From positions 55,874 to 119,873 of the forward strand of contig NZ_SNTZ01000006.1 of assembly GCF_004916895.1 (NCBI RefSeq): 64,000 nt of DNA. The letters run 5' to 3'. This DNA comes from Flagellimonas alvinocaridis (lineage in GTDB: Bacteria; Bacteroidota; Bacteroidia; Flavobacteriales; Flavobacteriaceae). A program made the translations under genes and the position numbers. Under the pieces are notes generated by a model. The model saw only the letters and a program-made list of their open reading frames with translations, did not search any database and had not been told where the DNA came from. Of this stretch, positions 1-8,239 are shown piece by piece. Each line of letters begins with the position of its first letter. Position 1 is the first letter of the stretch.

Positions 1-1671
1 GTCCTTGGGGTCACTTCCCTTTCTCATGTAACTGACCACGGTATTTTCCCTATCGTTATATTCTATCCATTGAAAACCCTCTGGATCGAACTGTTTTTCA
101 TAAAGTGCCGGACTTGTTTTGTAAACCGAATTAAGATCTTTGATAACTTTCTGTATTCCAGAGTGGAAATCGTATTGCGTAAGGTGCCAATCCAAACTTT
201 CTTGAAAATTCCACTCGGATGATTGCCCAAACTCTCCTCCCATGAACAAGAGATTTCCCCCGGGATGGGTGAACATATATCCAAAGAGCAAACGTAAATT
301 GGCAAAACGTTGCCATTCGTCCCCGGGCATACGATACAAAAGGGATTGTTTTCCGTAGACCACTTCATCGTGCGAAAAAGGAAGCATAAAATTTTCGGTG
401 AAGGCGTAGGTCATGCTAAAAGTTATTTCATTAAGGTCATACGATCGGTGGATGGGGTCTTTTTTAAAGAACTCCAAAGTATCGTGCATCCAACCCATCA
501 TCCATTTCATACCAAAACCAAGCCCGCCAAAATGTACAGGTTTGCTTACCCCGGAAAAGGCTGTAGACTCTTCGGCAATAGTCTGAACCCCTTTAAAGCT
601 ACCATATACTTCTTGGTTCATTTCCCTTAAAAAGGAAATTGCCTCTAAATTTTCATTATTACCATAGATGTTGGGTTCCCATTCCCCATCTTCACGCGAA
701 TAATCCAGATATAACATCGAAGCTACGGCATCCACCCGTAGTCCATCCACATGATACTGATCCAACCAAAAAACGGCATTGCTGATCAAAAAGGCCCTTA
801 CTTCATTCCTTCCATAGTTAAAGATTAGGCTTTTCCAATCTGGGTGATACCCACGTCTACGATCCGGATGCTCATACAAGTGGGAACCATCAAAAAAGCC
901 AAGACCATGGGCATCTTCCGGAAAATGGGACGGCACCCAATCCAAAATCACCCCAATGCCCTTTTGATGGAATTTATCCACCAACAATTTAAAATCCTCA
1001 GGCTTTCCAAATCGGGACGTCGGGGCAAAATACCCTGTTAACTGATACCCCCATGAAGGATCATACGGATATTCCATAATTGGCATAAACTCCACATGGG
1101 TAAAACCCATCTCGTCCACATAGTCCACCAACTCATCGGCCAATTCCATATAAGAAAGGTATTCCCAACCATTTTTTTTACGCCAAGAACCCAAATGCAC
1201 CTCGTAAACGGAATAAGGCCTGTCCAACCCATTATGCTTTTCCCTGGAGTCCATCCATTTTCTATCCTTCCATTCATGCTTTGCGCTCCAAACAAGCGAG
1301 GCTGTATTTGGGGGCTGTTCACAGTATCGGGCAAAAGGATCCGCCTTCTCGGTCCAAATGTCATTGTTGTGCGACTGTATTTTGTACTTGTATTTGGTGC
1401 CTTGGTCAACACCGGGGATGAACCCCTCCCAAATACCGCTAGAGTCCCAACGGACATCGAGCTTGTGCTCCTCGGCATTCCAGTAATTAAAATCCCCAAT
1501 TACCGAAACCGATTTTGCCGAAGGTGCCCAAACAGCAAAATAAGTACCCTTTTTACCATCCACTTCCGTTAGATGGGAACCCAATTTTTCATACAATCGA
1601 AAATGTTTTCCAGCCTTAAAAAGGTCAATATCAAACTCCGTGAACAAACTATGGGTAACTACCTTGGACAT
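1..1671 (-). CDS. glgB: 1,4-alpha-glucan branching enzyme GlgB, cut by the left edge
   Basis: The enzyme cuts alpha-1,4 glucan chains and rejoins them as alpha-1,6 branches during glycogen synthesis in the cytoplasm. Reading from ATG at 1671 there are 557 codons without a stop up to base 1, so the C-terminal part lies outside the window; the family is usually 630-650 residues. The N-terminal region looks like a CBM48 module (GTYFAVWAPSAKSVSVIGDF near residues 38-57). A GH13 catalytic barrel follows: VDGLRVDAV carries the nucleophile Asp314, TIAEES the acid/base Glu367, and FSHDEVVYGK the stabilising Asp435. No other glycogen gene is visible on this side of the gene. The assignment is firm; only the 3' end is missing. 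Confidence 0.95.
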   Translation of the reverse strand, partial: MSKVVTHSLFTEFDIDLFKAGKHFRLYEKLGSHLTEVDGKKGTYFAVWAPSAKSVSVIGDFNYWNAEEHKLDVRWDSSGIWEGFIPGVDQGTKYKYKIQSHNNDIWTEKADPFARYCEQPPNTASLVWSAKHEWKDRKWMDSREKHNGLDRPYSVYEVHLGSWRKKNGWEYLSYMELADELVDYVDEMGFTHVEFMPIMEYPYDPSWGYQLTGYFAPTSRFGKPEDFKLLVDKFHQKGIGVILDWVPSHFPEDAHGLGFFDGSHLYEHPDRRRGYHPDWKSLIFNYGRNEVRAFLISNAVFWLDQYHVDGLRVDAVASMLYLDYSREDGEWEPNIYGNNENLEAISFLREMNQEVYGSFKGVQTIAEESTAFSGVSKPVHFGGLGFGMKWMMGWMHDTLEFFKKDPIHRSYDLNEITFSMTYAFTENFMLPFSHDEVVYGKQSLLYRMPGDEWQRFANLRLLFGYMFTHPGGNLLFMGGEFGQSSEWNFQESLDWHLTQYDFHSGIQKVIKDLNSVYKTSPALYEKQFDPEGFQWIEYNDRENTVVSYMRKGSDPKD

Positions 1672-1828
1672 ATTTCTGTTTTAGTATTCACAATATAATA
1701 CTTCTTGGCTAAGATTACCATTTTCAGCTAATCCTTTCCAATAAAATTGCAATTGTTCCAAAAATGGAATGCTTTTTGATTTTGATGAAAAAAGAAACCG
1801 AATGAAAACAAATCAAAAATCTAGAATC

Positions 1829-2407
1829 ATGAATAAATTCAACACAATTATTGGCGCTTTTTTAGTCTTGTTCACCGTTGCCTGCGAAGGTCCCGAAGGC
1901 CCTCCAGGATTTGATGGTGCACCAGGTCTACAAGGCCCTCCCGGTGAGGACGGCATTCAAGGTCAGGTCGTAGAGGTAGATGGGGTAAACTTTGGCTACG
2001 ATGGTGATGCCAATCTGTTTAACACCCTAATTACTTTTGAAGATGTCACTGATTTTGAAGTCTTTGAAGCCGATGCCGTTTTGGTATACCGTTACACTGG
2101 AACCATAGAACTGAACGATGGTAGTACCGCTGACGCCTGGAGCCAAATTCCACAAAATTATTTCTTACCAGAAGGCACCATACAATATGTCTTTGAACAC
2201 ACTTTTGTGGATCTGGAGCTATTCATTGATGGAAACTTTGACCTCTCTACCCTGAGTACTGATTTTACAGACAATCAGCTTTTTAGAATTGTTTTTGTAC
2301 CTAGTGTGTACGCCAACGCTTCTAAAATGGATACTTCAAATATCAATAATGTAATGTCCTCCTTGGGTATTGGGGAAGATCAAGTGAAAAAATTGGAATT
2401 GCAGTGA
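1829..2407 (+). CDS. Lipoprotein with a short collagen-like Gly-x-y stretch
   Basis: A 192-residue predicted lipoprotein of unknown function. The signal MNKFNTIIGAFLVLFTVAC ends in a lipobox with the lipidated Cys at residue 19. Directly after it come eight consecutive Gly-x-y triplets (GPE GPP GFD GAP GLQ GPP GED GIQ), followed by an acidic, beta-rich domain. Collagen-like segments of this length next to the lipid anchor are common in Flavobacteriia surface proteins, where they probably act as a stiff spacer; that role is an inference. The frame is open further upstream, with ATGs at 1769 and 1802, but only the start at 1829 gives a proper signal peptide. A terminator follows at 2428. Confidence 0.8.
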   Translation: MNKFNTIIGAFLVLFTVACEGPEGPPGFDGAPGLQGPPGEDGIQGQVVEVDGVNFGYDGDANLFNTLITFEDVTDFEVFEADAVLVYRYTGTIELNDGSTADAWSQIPQNYFLPEGTIQYVFEHTFVDLELFIDGNFDLSTLSTDFTDNQLFRIVFVPSVYANASKMDTSNINNVMSSLGIGEDQVKKLELQ

Positions 2408-2427
2408 TTCCCAGTCCAAACATGATT

Positions 2428-2460
2428 AAAAGCCTCTTTCCGAAAAAGGGGCTTTTGTTT
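2428..2460 (+). terminator. Intrinsic terminator after the collagen-like lipoprotein gene
   Basis: AAAAGCCTCTTT at 2428-2439 pairs with AAAGGGGCTTTT at 2445-2456, with one wobble pair, and a T-rich tail follows. It separates this gene from the msrB operon. Confidence 0.8.
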
Positions 2461-2520
2461 TTGTGTTATTTTTGAAAGGATACCAGCTAAACCTCGTCTA
2501 TTCAATAAAAGAGTCGAACA

Positions 2521-3012
2521 ATGGGAAAAAATTTGCTTTTTATTGCCCTTCTGATCTTTGCAGGCTGCAAGGGCACATCACAGGAAAAGAAAAAGGAGTC
2601 CAATAAAGAGGTTGCTTATAAAGTGACCAAAACCGATGCGGAATGGAAATCGGAACTTACCGAAGTGGAATATTATGTTTTACGGAAGGCCGCTACGGAA
2701 AATCCTTTTACCAGCGATTTGTTGGAAAATAAACAAAAAGGAACCTATGTCTGTGCAGGTTGTAGCACTCCATTGTTCAGGAGCGAACACAAATACAGAT
2801 CTGGAACAGGCTGGCCCAGCTTCGATCGCGAAATAGAAGGAAATGTGGCTTATGAAGAAGACAATTCATATGGCGTTACCCGTACAGAGGAACATTGCGC
2901 TGTGTGTGGCGGGCATTTGGGACACGTTTTTAACGATGGGCCGAAAAAAACCACGGGGAAAAGACACTGCATCAATGGAGCTGCTTTGGATTTTATCCCT
3001 GATAAGAATTAA
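2521..3012 (+). CDS. msrB: Peptide-methionine (R)-S-oxide reductase MsrB, lipoprotein form
   Basis: Reduces the R epimer of methionine sulfoxide in proteins. The signal ends in a lipobox (LIFAGC, Cys16), so this 163-residue copy should sit in the envelope. The SelR domain has Zn-binding pairs C78/C81 and C126/C129, the [10 protein letters not shown] core and the catalytic Cys150 in RHCIN. In the SGxGWPSF motif the residue is Thr96, where many MsrB enzymes, including the next gene's product, have the resolving Cys. Recycling of this copy may therefore need another thiol. It is first in a three-gene run with a second msrB 18 bases downstream; duplication followed by a split in location is the simplest explanation. 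Confidence 0.93.
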   Translation: MGKNLLFIALLIFAGCKGTSQEKKKESNKEVAYKVTKTDAEWKSELTEVEYYVLRKAATENPFTSDLLENKQKGTYVCAGCSTPLFRSEHKYRSGTGWPSFDREIEGNVAYEEDNSYGVTRTEEHCAVCGGHLGHVFNDGPKKTTGKRHCINGAALDFIPDKN

Positions 3013-3030
3013 TCAATCTACTTCACTTTT

Positions 3031-3438
3031 ATGGATATGAAATACGGCATACAAAAAACAGAGGAAGAATGGAAAAAATCCCTTACTCCTGAAGAATATT
3101 ACGTTCTGCGACAAAAAGGCACAGAGCGTCCCTTTACAGGACAGTATAATCTCCATTTTGAAAATGGAGACTATTTCTGCAAAGCGTGCAATGCAAAACT
3201 GTTTGAAAGCCAGCACAAGTTTGAAAGTGGTTGCGGATGGCCCTCTTTTGACCAAGCTGTTGAAGGTGCCATAGAATATATCCGTGATACCTCACATGGT
3301 ATGATCCGCACCGAAACTGTCTGTGCCAATTGTGGTGGTCATTTGGGACATGTGTTCAATGATGGCCCCCAAGAGACCACGGGGCAGCGATACTGTATCA
3401 ATTCCGTGAGTATAGGCTTTGACCCATCCGAAGAATAA
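3031..3438 (+). CDS. msrB: Peptide-methionine (R)-S-oxide reductase MsrB, cytoplasmic form
   Basis: A second MsrB of 135 residues without a signal peptide, so cytoplasmic. It keeps the Zn pairs C50/C53 and C98/C101, the catalytic Cys122 in RYCIN and, unlike the preceding lipoprotein copy, the resolving Cys68 in SGCGWPSF. The order of motifs matches the upstream gene throughout, which points to a tandem duplication. Translation may begin at 3031 or at the second ATG at 3037; the N-terminal residues are not informative. The stop codon shares one base with the next gene's start (TAATG at 3436-3440), so the two are probably translationally coupled. Confidence 0.95.
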   Translation: MDMKYGIQKTEEEWKKSLTPEEYYVLRQKGTERPFTGQYNLHFENGDYFCKACNAKLFESQHKFESGCGWPSFDQAVEGAIEYIRDTSHGMIRTETVCANCGGHLGHVFNDGPQETTGQRYCINSVSIGFDPSEE

Positions 3439-3974
3439 TGGACTTTCCCAAAAACTTTGTAGCCAGTGCTCTCTTCGAGTTCCATCGTTATAAAACCATG
3501 GGCGATAAAACCTTTGCCCAACTTTCCGATGACGATATCCTATGGAAGTACAGTGAAACGGATAACTCCATTGCCATCATCGTAAAACATATGGTAGGGA
3601 ATATGTTAAGCAGGTGGACCAACTTCCTTACCGAAGACGGTGAGAAAACATGGCGTAATCGGGAAATGGAGTTTGAAGAACCCTATGCCTCAAAAGAAGA
3701 AATGGTGGCAGCATGGGATAAAGGATGGCAGTGCCTTTTCAATGCCGTGGAAAGTATAAATTCAAAAAACTTTGAGACCAAGGTCAAAATACGGGACCAA
3801 GAGCATACCGTTGTAGAAGCCATAAACCGCCAACTGGCCCACTACGCCAGTCACGTTGGGCAAATAGCCTTTGTGGGCAGAATGATAAAAGGAGAGCAAT
3901 GGGTCTCACTTTCCATTCCAAAAGGGGGCTCCGAAGCTTTTAACCAAAAGATGTTCGGAAAAAGGCATAGCTGA
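3438..3974 (+). CDS. DinB-like DUF1572 family protein
   Basis: A 178-residue cytoplasmic protein resembling the DUF1572 branch of the DinB/YfiT four-helix superfamily. Members commonly bind a metal through three His residues. Here candidate ligands are the His in VKHMVGNM near residue 51 and the two His in LAHYASHVGQ near residues 135-139. Some relatives are thiol-dependent transferases using small thiols such as bacillithiol, which would fit an organism that also carries bshC in this window; this link is an inference. It overlaps the second msrB by one base and ends the operon, with a terminator at 3985. Confidence 0.75.
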   Translation: MDFPKNFVASALFEFHRYKTMGDKTFAQLSDDDILWKYSETDNSIAIIVKHMVGNMLSRWTNFLTEDGEKTWRNREMEFEEPYASKEEMVAAWDKGWQCLFNAVESINSKNFETKVKIRDQEHTVVEAINRQLAHYASHVGQIAFVGRMIKGEQWVSLSIPKGGSEAFNQKMFGKRHS

Positions 3975-3984
3975 TTTCACAAAC

Positions 3985-4004
3985 AAAGCCAATTTTGGCT
4001 TTTT
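3985..4004 (+). terminator. Short intrinsic terminator after the msrB operon
   Basis: AAAGCCA at 3985-3991 pairs with TGGCTTT at 3996-4002 around an ATTT loop, followed by more T. It lies just before the predicted lpdA promoter. Confidence 0.6.
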
Positions 4005-4009
4005 CAAGC

Positions 4010-4041
4010 TTGGGATTTGGGGATTGAATTCCGTACTTTTG
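4010..4041 (+). promoter_or_regulatory. Bacteroidota-type promoter for lpdA
   Basis: TACTTTTG at 4034-4041 matches the -7 consensus TAnnTTTG exactly. A TTG at 4010-4012 lies 21 bases upstream, inside the usual spacing to the -33 element. The transcript would carry a leader of about 45-50 bases containing a small hairpin, with CCTGCC pairing GGCAGG around 4044-4066. Prediction from pattern only. Confidence 0.55.
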
Positions 4042-4094
4042 CACCTGCCCGCTCAAAGGCAGGCTTCAAATCTAACAACTAAAATCAAGATCTA

Positions 4095-5486
4095 ATGAGC
4101 AAGTTCGATGTAATTGTTCTGGGCAGTGGTCCCGGTGGATATGTTACCGCAATCAGAGCCTCACAGCTAGGATTAAAAACCGCCATTGTGGAAAAGGAAA
4201 GTTTGGGAGGTGTATGTCTTAACTGGGGATGTATTCCAACCAAAGCACTTTTAAAGTCTGCCCAAGTTTTTGAGTATTTGAAGCATGCCGAGGATTACGG
4301 ATTGAGCGCAAAAGAAGTGGATTACGATTTTGGCGCTGTTGTAAAAAGGAGCCGTGGCGTTGCTGATGGCATGAGCAAAGGGGTACAATTTTTAATGAAG
4401 AAGAACAAGATTGAGGTCCTGAACGGTTACGGAAAAGTACAGCCGGGCAAAAAAGTTCTAGTAAAGGGAGAACACGGTGACACAGCGGAATATACCGCAG
4501 ACCATATCATCATTGCTACAGGTGCAAGAAGCAGGGAATTACCCAGCCTTCCACAAGATGGAAAGAAAGTCATTGGATACCGTGAGGCCATGTCATTGGA
4601 AAAACAACCCAAAAAAATGATTGTGGTTGGTAGTGGCGCCATTGGTATTGAATTTGCTTATTTCTATAACTCAATGGGTACCGAGGTTACCGTTGTGGAG
4701 TATCTTCCCAATATTGTCCCTGTTGAGGATGAGGATGTATCCAAGCAATTGGAACGCAGCTTCAAAAAAGCTGGGGTAAAAATAAAGACGTCTGCCGAGG
4801 TGACAAAAGTAGACACCTCTGGCGATGGTGTGAAGGCTACCGTGAAAACTTCCAAAGGTGAAGAAGTATTGGAAGCCGATATAGTCCTTTCTGCTGTTGG
4901 CATCAAAACAAACATTGAAAATATTGGCCTTGAGGATGTGGGCATTGCAGTAGACCGAGATAAAATTTTGGTAAACGATTATTACCAGACCAATATCCCC
5001 GGATATTATGCCATTGGTGATGTAACTCCAGGACAAGCTTTGGCACACGTAGCCTCTGCGGAAGGTATTCTTTGTGTTGAAAAAATTGCAGGAATGCATG
5101 TTGAGCCTCTGGATTACGGCAATATTCCCGGTTGTACCTATTGTATGCCCGAAGTGGCTTCTGTTGGTTTGACCGAGAAACAAGCCAAGGAACAAGGGTA
5201 TGATATAAAAGTGGGTAAATTTCCGTTTTCTGCCAGTGGGAAAGCAAAAGCATCTGGTAATGCCGATGGGTTTGTGAAAGTAATTTTTGATGCCAAATAT
5301 GGCGAATGGTTAGGATGTCATATGATCGGTGCAGGGGTTACCGATATGATTGCCGAAGCTGTGGTGGCCAGAAAATTGGAAACCACTGGTCATGAAATCC
5401 TTAAAGCTGTTCACCCGCACCCTACCATGAGTGAGGCTGTTATGGAAGCCGTTGCCGCTGCCTATGATGAAGTTATCCACCTATAA
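4095..5486 (+). CDS. lpdA: Dihydrolipoyl dehydrogenase (E3)
   Basis: A 463-residue FAD-dependent disulfide oxidoreductase that reoxidises dihydrolipoamide with NAD+ in 2-oxoacid dehydrogenase complexes and the glycine cleavage system. The FAD-binding GSGPGGY motif lies at residues 10-16 and the redox-active pair Cys41/Cys46 in GGVCLNWGCIPTK. An NAD-binding GSGAIGIEF motif follows, then the second FAD motif GYYAIGDV. The C-terminal dimer domain ends with HPHPTMSE, carrying the catalytic His442/Glu447 dyad. No E1 or E2 gene is next to it, so this is a free-standing E3 copy with its own promoter. A small DUF3817 gene follows 8 bases after the stop. Confidence 0.97.
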   Translation: MSKFDVIVLGSGPGGYVTAIRASQLGLKTAIVEKESLGGVCLNWGCIPTKALLKSAQVFEYLKHAEDYGLSAKEVDYDFGAVVKRSRGVADGMSKGVQFLMKKNKIEVLNGYGKVQPGKKVLVKGEHGDTAEYTADHIIIATGARSRELPSLPQDGKKVIGYREAMSLEKQPKKMIVVGSGAIGIEFAYFYNSMGTEVTVVEYLPNIVPVEDEDVSKQLERSFKKAGVKIKTSAEVTKVDTSGDGVKATVKTSKGEEVLEADIVLSAVGIKTNIENIGLEDVGIAVDRDKILVNDYYQTNIPGYYAIGDVTPGQALAHVASAEGILCVEKIAGMHVEPLDYGNIPGCTYCMPEVASVGLTEKQAKEQGYDIKVGKFPFSASGKAKASGNADGFVKVIFDAKYGEWLGCHMIGAGVTDMIAEAVVARKLETTGHEILKAVHPHPTMSEAVMEAVAAAYDEVIHL

Positions 5487-5494
5487 TCAAGAAC

Positions 5495-5776
5495 ATGCTT
5501 AAACTTTTTAGGGCAACAGCCATTCTTGAAGGGATTTCTTATTTGGCTTTATTTGGATTGACCATGCCTTTAAAATATTGGGCAGATATCATGGAACCCA
5601 ACAAAATAGTGGGATATGCCCATGGGGCGCTTTTTATTCTTTATGTGATATTGGCCGTGGTATTTTGTTGGCAACGGAAATGGAGCATTAAACGTTTTGT
5701 GATGCTATTTATAGCTTCTTTGCTCCCATTCGGAACCTTCTATGCTGATGAGAAGTATTTAAAAGGTTTAGCCTAA
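5495..5776 (+). CDS. DUF3817 small membrane protein
   Basis: A 93-residue integral membrane protein of the DUF3817 (YdzA-like) family, function unknown. Three hydrophobic segments are visible, near residues 8-27, 40-60 and 68-85. The family pattern of an N-terminal EGISYL, a central GYAHG with a conserved His, and a charged loop before the last helix is present. It lies 8 bases after lpdA and is likely co-transcribed with it. Its 3' end overlaps the end of the convergent aroQ by 9 bases. Confidence 0.82.
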   Translation: MLKLFRATAILEGISYLALFGLTMPLKYWADIMEPNKIVGYAHGALFILYVILAVVFCWQRKWSIKRFVMLFIASLLPFGTFYADEKYLKGLA

Positions 5777-6184
5777 GAAACTCTGTATGGCCAAATCATA
5801 GCTTTGGAGTCCGAAACCTAGGATTACCCCCTTGGCTCCTGAAGATATGAACGAAACATGCCTGTATTCCTCCCGTTGATGGGTATTGGATATATGCACC
5901 TCAATTACTGGGGTGGTCACCGCTTTTACCGCATCTCCCATACCTACCGATGTATGCGTATAAGCTGCGGCGTTCAGGATAATCCCGTCATACTCAAAAC
6001 CCACTTCCTGTATTTTGCCAATAAGCTCCCCTTCAATATTGGACTGAAAATATTCCAGTTCCACTTGCGGAAATTTTTGTTGTAATTCGGCAAAATAGTC
6101 TTCAAAAGTGGTGGTGCCATACACTTCGGGCTCCCGTTTTCCCAACAGGTTTAGATTGGGCCCATTGATAATCATTAGTTTCAT
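5768..6184 (-). CDS. aroQ: Type II 3-dehydroquinate dehydratase
   Basis: Catalyses the third step of the shikimate pathway, dehydrating 3-dehydroquinate to 3-dehydroshikimate in the cytoplasm. At 138 residues it has the usual length of the dodecameric class II enzyme. Visible active-site residues are Arg17 and Tyr22 in GKREPEVYG, Asn71 and His77 in NAAAYTHTS, His97 in EVHISN and the later HQREEYRH. Flavobacterial aroQ is often found beside xerD; here three barrel genes lie between them. A TACTTTTA box sits 5-12 bases before the ATG, suggesting a very short leader. Confidence 0.96.
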   Translation of the reverse strand: MKLMIINGPNLNLLGKREPEVYGTTTFEDYFAELQQKFPQVELEYFQSNIEGELIGKIQEVGFEYDGIILNAAAYTHTSVGMGDAVKAVTTPVIEVHISNTHQREEYRHVSFISSGAKGVILGFGLQSYDLAIQSFLG

Positions 6185-6214
6185 ACAGTAAAAGTACCAA
6201 TAATTTTAAGGCAT

Positions 6215-6246
6215 AAAAAAAGCGGAAGCATAGACTTCCGCTTTTT
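6215..6246 (-). terminator. Strong terminator between the first barrel gene and aroQ
   Basis: A perfect 12-bp stem, AAAAAGCGGAAG at 6217-6228 with CTTCCGCTTTTT at 6235-6246, has a six-base loop. On the minus strand it ends in seven T, 20 bases after the stop of the barrel gene at 6267. Confidence 0.85.
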
Positions 6247-6266
6247 GTTCTTTTTATGGACTTGGC

Positions 6267-6776
6267 TTAGTTAAACCTGTAACCAGCTCCAAAAGTAAGG
6301 GTGTTGATGTCCACAACATCACCAAAATCTCCTCCTCTGGAAATCTGGAAACCGTATCTGGCTTCCACAAACCAGTTATCATCAATCTGGTATCCACCAC
6401 CAAAAGCGATATCGAGACCAAACTCACCATCAGGAAGGTCTTCCAACAAATAATTGATCTGTGGACCTGCCTGAATGTTAAAGTTGTTTATTTTGTACTT
6501 GGCCATCACAGGAATGTACAATGAGGTTAAATCATCTACAAAACTAAAAAGAACAGAAGGTTCAATATCAAATTCCTCCGATGCTACAAAGTTATAGCTA
6601 CCACCTAGATAGAATCCAAGCTCGCTATCGCTTATACTTCCGAAAAAGTCATCTCCCGTATCCACTTTAACGGATACATTGTTAAGACCTGCCTTGACCG
6701 CGAATCCTTCTTGGCCGTAGGTGTTTGAAACAATTACACTAGTAAAAAATACTGCTAAAACGATTAATTTTCTCAC
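6267..6776 (-). CDS. Outer-membrane beta-barrel protein, GTG start
   Basis: A 169-residue predicted porin-like barrel of the OMP_b-brl type. A Sec signal (RKLIVLAVFFTSVIVSNTYG) is followed by alternating hydrophobic beta strands, including FAVKAGLNN, GFYLGGSYNF and WFVEARYGFQ, and the chain ends in a typical barrel terminus (FGAGYRFN, aromatic penultimate region). The start codon is GTG at 6776: there is no ATG nearby in frame and the signal peptide begins there. It is the first of three consecutive minus-strand barrel genes; the short sequences are not close enough to call recent duplicates. Substrate unknown. Confidence 0.8.
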   Translation of the reverse strand: MRKLIVLAVFFTSVIVSNTYGQEGFAVKAGLNNVSVKVDTGDDFFGSISDSELGFYLGGSYNFVASEEFDIEPSVLFSFVDDLTSLYIPVMAKYKINNFNIQAGPQINYLLEDLPDGEFGLDIAFGGGYQIDDNWFVEARYGFQISRGGDFGDVVDINTLTFGAGYRFN

Positions 6777-6890
6777 GATGTATAAATTTTAGTTGAGGGG
6801 ACAAATATAGCAATGCCCCGAGGTTAAGAATAATAGGATATTCAAAATGTTTTTGCTATATGTGTATTGAAATCCTACGTTTTATCACAT

Positions 6891-6920
6891 ACAAAAAGAA
6901 TGGGGAAATACCCCCATTCT
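6891..6920 (-). terminator. Intrinsic terminator after the second barrel gene
   Basis: AGAATGGGG at 6897-6905 pairs perfectly with CCCCATTCT at 6912-6920. On the minus strand a run of five T follows the stem. Confidence 0.8.
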
Positions 6921-6945
6921 CTGTTTGATTGTTTAATATAACGAT

Positions 6946-7404
6946 TTAATTAAAGGCAAATTGTAGTCCAAATCCAAAGGCGCCTACTTCATTGTCCCCA
7001 TCACTAAGTACAATGGCTGGTCGCCAATCAAAATTGGCCACAAATGGCACTCCATTTATCTTAAAATCCAATCCTAAATGGGGGCGTAATGCAAAAACAT
7101 TGTCTACGTCATCCACCAAAATAATGCTTGGCCCTGCTCCTGCGTACCAACGCAATCCTCCAGCTCTGGTAAACCCTTTGTGGTAGGAATAGAGCACTGT
7201 GATCATTGTGGCACCATCCTCAAAACCCAAATCGGCCTGACCGACATGGTTACTGGTAAAAAAATACTTTCCTGTAGCGCCAATAAAAGTTGCACTATCA
7301 ACGGCATCAACACCTAGCCCCAATGCTGCCTTATAACTGGTTTGTGCCTTTACGGCAACAGTGCCCAACATAGCTAAAGCTACAACAAATACAAATTTTT
7401 TCAT
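6946..7404 (-). CDS. Small outer-membrane beta-barrel protein
   Basis: A 152-residue secreted protein with a clear signal peptide (MKKFVFVVALAMLGTVAVKA, cleavage near the following QTS). The mature part is glycine-rich and made of alternating strands such as GATGKYFFT, WYAGAGPSII and FGFGLQFAFN, ending in Asn like many Bacteroidota barrels. No named family was recognised beyond the general barrel class. It has its own terminator, so it is probably a single-gene transcript between two similar genes. Confidence 0.75.
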   Translation of the reverse strand: MKKFVFVVALAMLGTVAVKAQTSYKAALGLGVDAVDSATFIGATGKYFFTSNHVGQADLGFEDGATMITVLYSYHKGFTRAGGLRWYAGAGPSIILVDDVDNVFALRPHLGLDFKINGVPFVANFDWRPAIVLSDGDNEVGAFGFGLQFAFN

Positions 7405-7488
7405 TTTTCTGTGTTTAAGTTAATATTAATGGTTCAACTGTATCAGATTTGAGGCTGTGACCAGTTTATTTTTATGCTATCCAAGGTA

Positions 7489-8007
7489 TCAGAAGAGGAA
7501 CAAAATCCCCAAGGCTACTATAGAGAAATTCCCATCGTTGCTGATATTGATGTATGATACGTTTAGCTCCGTATTTCCAGTAATATTGTATCCTACTGAA
7601 GGTCTTACATAAAACCCGCCCTCATTTCCGTCATTGATTCCCACAGCATAGCCCACATCGGCCCCCAACTTAAAATCGTAGGTGGGGTAAAGCCTTAGCG
7701 ACCCCGTTAAGGGTACAAACTGAAAATCCTCGAACTCGTTCTCCACAGTTACATTGCCTACCGTAACAGTTTTGGTTTCCCCAAAGGCATTAATGAACCC
7801 TGAGGCCAAACCAATATCAACAAGTTCCGATACGCTCCAATGGTAAGCCAAATCCAATCCAATGCTGAATTTGGATATTTCCGAAGCATCCCCAACAGGA
7901 ATACCTGCATTAAACCCTGCTTTAAAACTACTTCTGTCCACATGCTGTGCCATTGCCGAAAATGTCAGTGCAAATAGTCCTAGTGTCAATAAGAATATTC
8001 TTTTCAT
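7489..8007 (-). CDS. Outer-membrane beta-barrel protein
   Basis: A 172-residue protein with a signal peptide (MKRIFLLTLGLFALTFSAMA) and a mature domain of amphipathic strands typical of small Bacteroidota barrels. Conserved-looking segments are SFKAGFNAGIPVGD near the N-terminus and VRPSVGYNITGNTELNVSY late in the chain. The last residues, ALGILFLF, are hydrophobic and end in Phe, the usual signal for outer-membrane insertion. Function unknown. The 232 bases upstream to xerD hold nothing I can identify. Confidence 0.75.
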   Translation of the reverse strand: MKRIFLLTLGLFALTFSAMAQHVDRSSFKAGFNAGIPVGDASEISKFSIGLDLAYHWSVSELVDIGLASGFINAFGETKTVTVGNVTVENEFEDFQFVPLTGSLRLYPTYDFKLGADVGYAVGINDGNEGGFYVRPSVGYNITGNTELNVSYINISNDGNFSIVALGILFLF

Positions 8008-8239
8008 TGTTTTGGTTTTTTATTCAGGATAAAAACGTTTCAATGCCGGATATAGTGCTTTTTGTAATAAAAAACGTATTAAATCCACTGAACGTCTCTA
8101 CTTGTAACTCAAAACCTTGGCGGAAAATATTCAATCCCATCTACCCATAGACCTCTAATTTGATCAAAGGCCCGTTTCAATTGACCAATCGCCCAATAGC
8201 ATTCATAATTTTCATTCTTATTGTTTCTATCTTTAACCC

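Noticed and set aside
1038..1572. Long open frames of 153 and 158 codons on both strands inside glgB
   Set aside because: Their products are low-complexity and unlike any protein family, while the glgB frame across the same bases carries clear GH13 motifs.
4671..5253. Minus-strand frames of 93-174 codons inside lpdA
   Set aside because: They are shadows of a well-conserved gene, with no signal or family features.
6267..8007. Three adjacent barrel genes considered as a recent tandem duplication
   Set aside because: Beyond signal peptides and barrel-type strands, the proteins share no clear aligned motifs; two have separate terminators.
8008..8239. 232-base gap before xerD examined for a tRNA or small RNA
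   Set aside because: No cloverleaf, terminator or conserved-looking element was found; only the TATCTTTA box close to xerD.
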